Assembly (NCBI GenBank): GCA_023091735.1
Contig: JALKBU010000566.1
Coordinates: 1-33,044 of the forward strand
Origin: Trichomonas tenax
Taxonomy: Eukaryota > Parabasalia > Trichomonadida > Trichomonadidae
Length of the DNA stretch: 33,044 bases
Reading direction: 5' to 3'
In this document: positions 26,015 to 33,044 of the stretch, piece after piece
Position numbering within the stretch: position 1 is the first letter of the stretch
Layout: the number at the start of each line of letters is the position of its first letter
The notes under the pieces: generated by a model
Seen by the model: only the letters and a program-made list of their open reading frames with translations
What the model was told of the DNA's origin: nothing
The model's database searches: none
Translations under genes and position numbers: made by a program

Positions 26015-29000
26015 ATGATTTCTCCAGGCGAGAAGTTTAACGCTTTTGGAGGTCATAGATTGAGCAAAAAAGACGATGCTCAGACATTCGAGATCGGAAA
26101 GCGCTATGTTATATCGGCAAACAAAAACGCTATTTATACGTTTTTCCATCTTGTCAACAGAACCGTTACAAACGTCCCTTGGGTGTTCTGGCTGCAGCTT
26201 ATAATGACGTTCATACACTTGGCGCTCGCTGTTACTTGCCCATTATGCAGATCAATTTACAAAGTCAACCCTGGGCTCTTTAAAGTTACAAATATATTCG
26301 TTATTATCGTTAGATATGTTCCATTGGATTCACTGAGGTTTGTAGAAATAGCTATTTTCATTGTATATGGTATCATTGATATTGGAATCTTCACTTTTGC
26401 TCTTGTTATCATAAACTTCGTCAAAAGGAGGAAAGAAGTTTCGAAATTAATTGTTGTTTACTTCTATTTGAACTCTCTTTATTTACCATTATTTAGAACA
26501 TCAATGACTTGCATTTTTTCAGAACAATTACGAACTTTCTTCTTAGATTATACATTCGGAAACTTCTTTTTGTTCGCTATCGCATTGGTTTTCCTAATAT
26601 TGCATTTTGGTAACATTGCCTTCTTCTCGTTTGCAATGGGAACAAGTCCAAGCCCTAACCTTAAGAATCCATTAGCGATTTGGTGTCCAGATGTGATCAA
26701 AGTCGTAACCTACGATTTCTTCATTGTTTTTAACTTTGTTTTCCTGAGCGTTACGAGATCCCTTCAGTCAAAGCAGTTCGCTATCGTGTTAGCTTGTTAT
26801 CTCGTTATCTTTTTGATTCCATTTTTCATTTATCAGGCAATGGTCACTTACTACATTTCATTCTTTGCTTATGAGTTCATTTTTGTCATTACACTCACCA
26901 CATGCATATTTGAAGTCATTATTATTATATATTCACTTTTGCAATTTTCAGTTTCGATTCCTGTTGGTATTGTATGCTGGTTGTCTTTGCCAATCGTTGT
27001 TAACATAGCCACACACGGTTTTATTCAAGGAATGGTCAAACGAAATGTGCTCAAATTAAATCGATGCAAACCAATGACACCGATAGAAGGAGAGAATGCT
27101 GCTGAGATCACTGATGACCTTATCACATCATATGAGAGTCTCGGCATTAAGACAGCAAATCAAGCCGTAAAAATTGCAAGAATTGGTTGTCTTTTCAGTC
27201 ATCCGTGTTTCATGGATCTTTCTCTCATCCAGTTCTTGATACAGAACTTCCAATCAGCACTTTTCGAGTTCTTGCATCTCGCTTTCTTACTTCCTGATCA
27301 ATCCCTCTTCGTTTCAAACCTCATGGACAACTTCATCGATAACAAGAAGCCATCAATCGTTCAGGAAGCAATTATGTTCCAAATCGTTACATCTCAGAGT
27401 GAATCATCTGCTGAATTGTCTCCTTCACTCATTCGCGAAATCTCATACCAGAATTTGCAGGCGATGAAGTCTCAGCAAATTCTCCAAAAGATTTGGTCTG
27501 CGTGCTACAAAGGTGATATCACTGCTTTGTCAAAGCACTCATTCCAGCTTGAAGCGATCATCAAGCAGCTCAACAAGAAGTGGACATATCTCGCTCTTAG
27601 ATATCCTTTCTCTACTCCAATTCTTAAGGAATACATCAAGTTCTTGAAGACAACAGGTTGCCAACACGCTAAGGCCGATGCTATTTGTACAGTTAACCCT
27701 AAACTTGAAGATACAACAGTCACAATTGATAATGAAATCAATATGAACATTCTCAAGCAAGCTGTTGAAGAAGCTACTGACAGAAGACCAATTGTTACAA
27801 TTTTGAAGGCGAACTCGATTCTTAATGTTTCTGTTATTTTGACGAATATCATTCTGATTGGTGTTGTTGTTGCCGGCTTTATTATATTTAATATGGTGGA
27901 TACAAGCGTGAACTTAATTGCACAAGCAGGTATTTGCTCTGAATACATGACTCAAGCACCAAATAACTTTGCTGAAATTGGAGAAGTTGAATCATCACCA
28001 ATGACAACGAGCGAAAAAGAAATGAGAGATGAATTATATGTATTCACTAAGAAGATGGTTGACGCTTATAATGTGATGCTTGATCAAATCCCAGATGATG
28101 CTCTGAGGAAGCAAATCAATGCAGATCATTTCCAGCAATTTGATTTCTTCATGGATAATTTCACAACCAAATCCAACACTTCTTTCATTGATATGCTTTC
28201 GCAAATCTTGTACTTTGAGAATTCATTAGCTTATGTCCCAACAAACGATTCTCTCAATAAGTACATCAGGAACAATATTGATGTTGCAACAGACATCACA
28301 AGCCAGACAATGAGAGACATTTACACATCAAACAGTGACTTGTCCAAGAAAGTTACGATTGCAAGCTATATCTTCTATGCAATTGCTTGGACCTTTGTTT
28401 TGTTTGTTGGTACACCTCTCTTCTTTGTTGTTATGAGTGGACTCAAGGATGAACTCACATATCTGTTCTCTCTTTATTCCACAATGTCTCGCTCAACAAT
28501 TTCAAAATTCTTGGATGGAAACGCAACAATGAGACGCACAACTGATCACAGATCAGTTTCTATGATGCTTACATCAACAGTTGCAGGAAACGCCCCCAGC
28601 AATGCAGACATCTCACAAGATGATGTTGATAACGAACAGCGTGCAATCAATGTTGCTGATACATTCAAGGTTCTCGTTAATGACAGTGATCACTCATCTA
28701 CTGTTCTTCCACCTCGTTTCCCAGCAAAGGCCATGTTCGTATACTGCTCAATGACATTCCTTCCAATGATCGTCTGCACAATCATGTTCTTGATCATCGA
28801 CTTCAACACGAAGGAAATTGTCCGCTGCTTATACACAATAGATCTCATTAGTCAGCGCACGTACAAATGCTCTCTCATTCTTTATCATCTTAACCAGGAA
28901 CAACCAAACTTCACAAATGTAAATTCAGCAATTGATGAAGCCAGTGCAGCACATTCTTCGCTTTTATTCGCATCAAGGAATAACAAGATTTCACTAAAGA

Positions 29001-30601
29001 TCTTTGATTCTAAAGTATTCCAAGATGCACATTTCGCACAACCTTGCAAGGATGCAAACGAAATCAAATGTAAGTCTCTCACAGCTATTTTCGATGATTT
29101 TATCTCCGATGCTCGCAATAAATCAGATGATAAGCAAGGCTTAGGAAATACAGAGAAAGATATCCAAATTCGCAAGACATATAACTCTATTCTATTCCAG
29201 AGAATGGACGCTTTGTTAATGGATGTCTATCAATATACAAGCGACAAAGTTAGCTTCAACAGAATTCTTTTGATTATCATCCTCATCGTCGATTACTTCC
29301 TTATGACAGTTTTATTCTTCGCATTTGTTCTTCCAGTCAAAGTCACTGCGACAGCAACAGTCAACTCTGTTAAACTTCCGCTCAAGTTCATTGATCCAAT
29401 TGATCTCTCAGATCAGCAGAAATTGATGCAGTATTTGCAGGGAGAATGCGATTACGGAACACAGAAGTTCAATGAACAGAAGACAGGTGCTCCAAGTGGT
29501 GCAGCATTCTTGAATGTCATGACTGTTCCATTCGCTGTTTTCGAAAGCGATTTGAGCCTCTTGTTCGCTAATAACGCATTCTATCAGTTGCTTAGCACGA
29601 GCAGAGAAGCAACAATCGGTCTTCCTCTCGATGAAATCTTCTCACATGTTTTACCATACAAGCAGAACGAAGATCACCCATTCAACTCTCTTCTTGAGTA
29701 TATTCAGCAGCTCGCAAGAGGCGTTGCTGCCCAGAACTTCGTTGAAATCATGACTAATATCGAAATCCGCGAAAAGTCCAAGTTCCCAGTTATGATTCGC
29801 CTCATTGGTGTGAATGATGAGAAGAAGACCCACAATGCTGAGGAAGATAATGACGAAGGCAAGAACTTTAGAGCAAATAAGTTCATTGTCCACATCACAA
29901 ACCTTTCACACAAGAAAGAACTCGAAGAAAAGCTGAAATTCGAGTCTAACATTTCATCAAGCCTTCTTGAGTATGCCATCACAAAGAAGCTGATGCGCTC
30001 TCTCACAGAACAAGATAACACAGTTCCACGTACATTCTTTAAGAAGCCAATTCTTTCTTTCACAGTCAAAGCAACAAATGACGACGACACTAGCGATGAT
30101 ATTCTTCAAGGATGCTCTCTATTCTTGAGGACTGCCAAGGACATCCTTGGAAGCTTCTCATCTGTAACATATCTTTGCCACGATGCGCCAACATGGTATT
30201 ATATGGGTGGACTGGATCAGGAAGGTGACGATGTGAAGATTGGTCTTGAAGAAATCATTCAGTGTTCACTTTCCATCCTCGAAGTGTTTGCACAGTCGAT
30301 CTCAAACAGTTCTGCAACTCTCTCTGCTGTTGTTCACTTCGGTGAGTTCACGATTATTCCTCTGATGATGGAGTACCCAAGAATCGAAGTCACAGGTCCA
30401 GACTTCCTTCGTGTGGCAGCACTCAGCGAGCAAGGTCAGCGCGGAAAAGTCTTCCTCACCGAGAAAGCTCAGGAACACGTCAAAGATATGAAGCATCTCA
30501 CTCTACACAAGAACAACGAGAAAATCGCTGGACAGACTGTTTATGTCGTTGACAAACTCGCAGAGCCGGGATCCACAAACGACGTATTCACAATCAAATA
30601 A
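26015..30601 (+). CDS. Large multi-membrane cyclase-homology receptor (TM bundle, PAS, degenerate class III cyclase domain), 1528 residues
   Basis: Residues 55-370 hold about nine or ten hydrophobic spans. A helical cytosolic region runs to about 600. TM spans near 603-628 and 780-808 enclose a ~150-residue loop, and spans near 905-928 and 1081-1108 enclose a second. A PAS-like domain follows at about 1160-1310 (VPFAVFESDLSLLFANNAF, then IGLPLDEIF), and a class III cyclase-homology domain at 1340-1525. This is the layout of the very expanded trichomonad 'adenylate and guanylate cyclase' family; the N-terminal part may relate to tiny macrocysts (TmcB) proteins, from memory. The cyclase domain looks inactive: the usual F-A-D-I-x-G-F metal site reads LSFTVKAT, and the G-D-x-V-N-x-A-x-R-L segment reads GPDFLRVAAL (near 1460), losing the catalytic Asn and Arg. 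It may act as a regulatory partner rather than an enzyme. Confidence 0.85.
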   Translation: MISPGEKFNAFGGHRLSKKDDAQTFEIGKRYVISANKNAIYTFFHLVNRTVTNVPWVFWLQLIMTFIHLALAVTCPLCRSIYKVNPGLFKVTNIFVIIVRYVPLDSLRFVEIAIFIVYGIIDIGIFTFALVIINFVKRRKEVSKLIVVYFYLNSLYLPLFRTSMTCIFSEQLRTFFLDYTFGNFFLFAIALVFLILHFGNIAFFSFAMGTSPSPNLKNPLAIWCPDVIKVVTYDFFIVFNFVFLSVTRSLQSKQFAIVLACYLVIFLIPFFIYQAMVTYYISFFAYEFIFVITLTTCIFEVIIIIYSLLQFSVSIPVGIVCWLSLPIVVNIATHGFIQGMVKRNVLKLNRCKPMTPIEGENAAEITDDLITSYESLGIKTANQAVKIARIGCLFSHPCFMDLSLIQFLIQNFQSALFEFLHLAFLLPDQSLFVSNLMDNFIDNKKPSIVQEAIMFQIVTSQSESSAELSPSLIREISYQNLQAMKSQQILQKIWSACYKGDITALSKHSFQLEAIIKQLNKKWTYLALRYPFSTPILKEYIKFLKTTGCQHAKADAICTVNPKLEDTTVTIDNEINMNILKQAVEEATDRRPIVTILKANSILNVSVILTNIILIGVVVAGFIIFNMVDTSVNLIAQAGICSEYMTQAPNNFAEIGEVESSPMTTSEKEMRDELYVFTKKMVDAYNVMLDQIPDDALRKQINADHFQQFDFFMDNFTTKSNTSFIDMLSQILYFENSLAYVPTNDSLNKYIRNNIDVATDITSQTMRDIYTSNSDLSKKVTIASYIFYAIAWTFVLFVGTPLFFVVMSGLKDELTYLFSLYSTMSRSTISKFLDGNATMRRTTDHRSVSMMLTSTVAGNAPSNADISQDDVDNEQRAINVADTFKVLVNDSDHSSTVLPPRFPAKAMFVYCSMTFLPMIVCTIMFLIIDFNTKEIVRCLYTIDLISQRTYKCSLILYHLNQEQPNFTNVNSAIDEASAAHSSLLFASRNNKISLKIFDSKVFQDAHFAQPCKDANEIKCKSLTAIFDDFISDARNKSDDKQGLGNTEKDIQIRKTYNSILFQRMDALLMDVYQYTSDKVSFNRILLIIILIVDYFLMTVLFFAFVLPVKVTATATVNSVKLPLKFIDPIDLSDQQKLMQYLQGECDYGTQKFNEQKTGAPSGAAFLNVMTVPFAVFESDLSLLFANNAFYQLLSTSREATIGLPLDEIFSHVLPYKQNEDHPFNSLLEYIQQLARGVAAQNFVEIMTNIEIREKSKFPVMIRLIGVNDEKKTHNAEEDNDEGKNFRANKFIVHITNLSHKKELEEKLKFESNISSSLLEYAITKKLMRSLTEQDNTVPRTFFKKPILSFTVKATNDDDTSDDILQGCSLFLRTAKDILGSFSSVTYLCHDAPTWYYMGGLDQEGDDVKIGLEEIIQCSLSILEVFAQSISNSSATLSAVVHFGEFTIIPLMMEYPRIEVTGPDFLRVAALSEQGQRGKVFLTEKAQEHVKDMKHLTLHKNNEKIAGQTVYVVDKLAEPGSTNDVFTIK

Positions 30602-31061
30602 TATTTATTCTTGGTCTTTTATTCCATTCACAATAAAATAATAAAATATCTGATCCATGTTCATTTATTGATATTATTTCCATGAATATAAATAGTTTAT
30701 ACAGCATCAAAACACTCATAAACTATTCGAGCATCTTGGAAAATAACACACAACTTTTTTAGGAATAGTTATATTCTTTTAATTAGGTACAGAGCTCTGA
30801 ACCAGCCCTTTTATTTTTTATTTTTTTATTTTTTTATTTTTTTTTTTTTTTTTGATTTACCAATAAAATGCAAAATTTTGTAATTTGTTGAGAAAGTTTA
30901 TTGAAAATGGATGTTTTTTTTTTCTCAATTCGCACAACTAGCTAGTCCTTGTAAACACATTTTTCTGTAATTAGTAAATTATCTCGATGAAGATAAAGAG
31001 CTTCGTAATAACTAGAAAACGATTTCATTTATAAACAAAAAATAAACAAATTTACAAAATA
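30602..31061. other. Convergent intergenic region with T-rich tract
   Basis: About 460 bases between the stops of two convergent genes. It contains repeated TTTTTTA units from 30809 leading into an 18-base T run at 30837-30854. No gene or RNA is recognised. Confidence 0.6.
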
Positions 31062-32771
31062 TTATATTTCTTCATCACTTAGGACACTGAATTCTGGTTC
31101 TTCATCAACACCAAGAATAGATTTTGTTTGTCCCGAAACTTCTTCAGCTGGGCTCATTTCGGCGTATTTATCAAGCATTGCAAGAATTGCGTCATCACTA
31201 CCGATATCCAAATCATATTCCTCTTCTTCTGTTTCACTGATTTCATTATCCTTTTCTCCTTCTTCTTTTTCATGCTCAACATCATGTTTTTCTTCTTCTT
31301 TTTCATGCTCGACATCATGTTTTTCTTCTTTCTTTTCTTCAACTTTCTTGTTTGAATTATTAAGCAATTCCTCATCTAAAGAAGATGAAATTGATAAAAT
31401 TCTTTTGTATTCTTGGATAACTTCGTCAGAATTCATTTCCTCAATAGGCTTTGAGAATTCAATCTTTGCTCGACGATTTGTTTTCGGTTCTTTGACTGCT
31501 TTCAAAGAATCTGATTTTTCATTAAAATTGTCTGATTTGTTGATATCATCAATAGAATCATCAATATCGATTTTTGGCGATAAATTGTTTGGAAGATCAT
31601 ATGACTCATCTTCTCTTGATATTGAGAATAAGTTTGAACCTTCAGGATTGCTGCTTCCACTAATGCGTGAGAATATATCTTCCTCGTGATAACTCAGTTC
31701 GATTTTTGAGCGTTTCTCCTCTTCTGCTTGCATAATATCAATATAGTGTTGGATATCGTTTGTGGCTTCTTCCTTCTCCAAGTTTGGCTTAGAAGGTGAT
31801 GAACTTGCTGAGTTGATCTTGCTGACATTCGAAAATTCACCAGCGAGCATTGGAACATCGATTGCTTGCACGGACTTAATAACATGATTTGATATAAGGA
31901 TATCGCATGATGTGTCAACTGAGTACTTCGCTATAAGCCGTGGTGGAACCCAGCCTTCCTCTTTTGCCTTTTCTTTCCAGTTTATTTTAGTGCCAGGACG
32001 AATCCAGCCATTTTTGAGTGCTTCTTCCTCCCAATTGTCATCGTAATCATAATCGGAGTAATAATAATCTGAATAATAGTCATTTCGCCTTCTCTTCGCA
32101 GCCTTTGCTTTCTTCTTCTGCTTAGACGCTTTCTTCTTTGGTTTTGGAGCCACCTTTGGCACAGAAATCGGTTGTTGAATTGGAATTTTGCAATAATTTG
32201 GCGAATTAGGATCAAATATGTCTCGATGATTCAGGTACCCGAGGCCGATGCTCAGGAACACTGATCCAATCATGTTTTTGTTTCCAAGATCGAAAATAGA
32301 ATATTCTTTGTTTAACGCGATGATTGATAGCGATTTACCGCCAATTTCGACAGTTCTTTGTAATTTGAGGTCACAAAGGCAAAATCCGAAAATTTCTGTC
32401 TTCTTTGGATATTTTTTGTGGAATTCAATGACAGGAATTGAATCATTCAGTACAAAATTTGTTATTGCTGAGAAATCTAATGCGTATGCAGCGTTAAACA
32501 CAGCTTCTGTAGAATTACACCAAACATCTGGGCAATCAATCATATTTATTGCACGATTTATACGTAGACGAGGAAATATCTTTCTTTGCGCACACGAGTG
32601 AAGATTCGTTGCCTTCGTTATAGAGAAAAATATATGTGAAAAAGGCGGAAAGGGAGAACTTGAGATTGGAGTAATAATAACAGGGTTTGATTCTTTCATT
32701 GGATTCGGAGGATTGGATTTAGGCTGAACAAGTGTCGAATCTTCAGCAGAAAGAAAAGAATCAGTGTTCAT
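31062..32771 (-). CDS. Probable C2-like domain protein with basic and acidic low-complexity regions, 569 residues
   Basis: The first ATG gives MNTDSFLSAEDSTLVQPK. Residues 1-40 are Pro/Ser-rich. Residues 42-185 are beta-rich with the hydrophobic rhythm of a C2 domain (HIFFSITKATNL near the start; SIPVIEFH---K-TEIFGFCLCDL in the middle; the end near MIGSVFLSIGLGYL). The usual calcium-binding Asp loops are not obvious, so this would be a non-calcium, C2CD3/CEP120-like type if correct; this is a fold inference. A strongly basic run (KPKKKASKQKKKAKAAKRRR) near 205-230 is followed by Tyr/Asp-rich sequence and two related short units, LKNGWIRPG and AKEEGWVPP. The remainder is acidic, with a small KHDVEHEKEEE duplication near 490-515. 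A cytoskeletal or membrane-adaptor role is plausible but unproven. Confidence 0.7.
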   Translation of the reverse strand: MNTDSFLSAEDSTLVQPKSNPPNPMKESNPVIITPISSSPFPPFSHIFFSITKATNLHSCAQRKIFPRLRINRAINMIDCPDVWCNSTEAVFNAAYALDFSAITNFVLNDSIPVIEFHKKYPKKTEIFGFCLCDLKLQRTVEIGGKSLSIIALNKEYSIFDLGNKNMIGSVFLSIGLGYLNHRDIFDPNSPNYCKIPIQQPISVPKVAPKPKKKASKQKKKAKAAKRRRNDYYSDYYYSDYDYDDNWEEEALKNGWIRPGTKINWKEKAKEEGWVPPRLIAKYSVDTSCDILISNHVIKSVQAIDVPMLAGEFSNVSKINSASSSPSKPNLEKEEATNDIQHYIDIMQAEEEKRSKIELSYHEEDIFSRISGSSNPEGSNLFSISREDESYDLPNNLSPKIDIDDSIDDINKSDNFNEKSDSLKAVKEPKTNRRAKIEFSKPIEEMNSDEVIQEYKRILSISSSLDEELLNNSNKKVEEKKEEKHDVEHEKEEEKHDVEHEKEEGEKDNEISETEEEEYDLDIGSDDAILAMLDKYAEMSPAEEVSGQTKSILGVDEEPEFSVLSDEEI

Positions 32772-32773
32772 AT

Positions 32774-32795
32774 TTTAGTGCACGTTTAAAAATTT
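32774..32795 (-). promoter_or_regulatory. TTTAAACGTGC core promoter motif
   Basis: On the minus strand the ATG at 32771 is preceded by TTTTTAAACGTGCACTAAAA, whose ACGTGC-CTAAAA part matches 25998-26010 before the cyclase-like gene. Confidence 0.45.
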
Positions 32796-32902
32796 TAGAA
32801 AAGTATTTGCCAAATAAAGCATTGAAAATATTAAAATTGTCATGTAAAATCATTCATCATGTAATGCACTCAATAAATGAGTCTATGACAAAAGTGAACA
32901 CC

Positions 32903-32991
32903 AAAAAGTGACAGGGAAACCTTAAAGTCACTTTTCATGAATAAACCGTCACTTTTTGCGCGGGCAAATTGTCACCTTTATAAAAAGTGTC
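32903..32991. repeat. Cluster of GTCACTTTT boxes
   Basis: Five copies of GTCAC(T/C)TTT or its reverse lie within 90 bases: AAAAAGTGAC 32903-32912, GTCACTTTT 32927-32935, GTCACTTTTT 32948-32957, GTCACCTTTA 32971-32980 and AAAAAGTGTC 32982-32991. Orientations alternate. Other copies occur near 4671, 4934, 5007, 7390 and 7424, all outside genes. This looks like a protein-binding array upstream of the minus-strand gene ending at 32771 or of a gene beyond the right edge. Confidence 0.55.
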
Positions 32992-33044
32992 ATAAATATC
33001 TTTGTTGTCTAACCAATACATCCAGGTTAGTGTTGTTGACGAGC

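Noticed and set aside
30809..30854. T-rich tract as a possible retroposon poly(A) tail
   Set aside because: No reverse-transcribed gene or target-site duplication is visible next to it; simple low-complexity DNA is enough.
1..33044. tRNA, rRNA and CRISPR arrays
   Set aside because: By eye I found no T-arm/anticodon cloverleaf, conserved rRNA blocks, or regularly spaced identical repeats with unique spacers; a covariance-model scan would be needed to exclude small RNAs.

Overview
The window looks like nuclear DNA of a parabasalid protist (Trichomonas/Tritrichomonas type). It is AT-rich, and the genes are long, uninterrupted reading frames. No bacterial operon structure, introns, tRNA, rRNA or CRISPR were seen. 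Five genes carry a TCA-N-T initiator-like site with the A only 12-22 nt upstream of the ATG, which is typical of trichomonads. The gene content also fits: a huge multi-membrane 'adenylate/guanylate cyclase' family protein, ankyrin and surface-protein pseudogenes, and ARM/HEAT and coiled-coil proteins. The species cannot be fixed from sequence reading alone.

Layout. (1) Positions 1-2170 look foreign to the rest: a truncated C-terminus resembling virus/plasmid-type primase-helicases, two small orphan genes, an ~800-base non-coding stretch of short interspersed repeats (iteron-like), and a GC-rich hairpin at about 2127-2170. I read this as the end of an integrated mobile or virus-like element. 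(2) Positions 2379-4232 hold a minus-strand helical-repeat (ARM-like) protein, followed by ~2 kb of non-coding and decayed DNA. (3) Positions 6343-16729 form a gene-dense stretch: a short INCENP-like protein with a recognisable Aurora-binding IN-box, a triplicated coiled-coil protein, a TBC-domain RabGAP with both catalytic fingers, an MCRS1-like protein (MCRS_N plus FHA), then three minus-strand genes (two helical proteins and one with an acidic tail). (4) Positions 17267-22657 encode a 1796-residue coiled-coil protein with 16 tandem ~37-residue repeats arranged in a higher-order pattern. (5) Positions 22658-25980 are a gene graveyard: an ankyrin pseudogene, a decayed copy of the 3' end of the 1796-residue gene, a pseudogene of a trichomonad surface-protein-like family, and a perfect 17-bp hairpin. 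(6) Positions 26015-30601 encode a 1528-residue membrane protein with PAS and a cyclase-homology domain that seems to have lost its catalytic residues. (7) Positions 31062-32771 encode a minus-strand protein with a probable C2-like domain, preceded at the right edge by a cluster of GTCACTTTT boxes.

Functional themes are eukaryotic cell biology: mitosis (INCENP-like), chromatin (MCRS1-like), membrane traffic (TBC), cytoskeleton (large coiled coils) and signalling (cyclase-like receptor). Nothing indicates that these genes form a single pathway. The most unusual items are the left-edge element with its repeat array, two apparent core-promoter classes, a dispersed TTTACATGTCA motif confined to intergenic DNA, the minimal INCENP, and the pseudo-cyclase.
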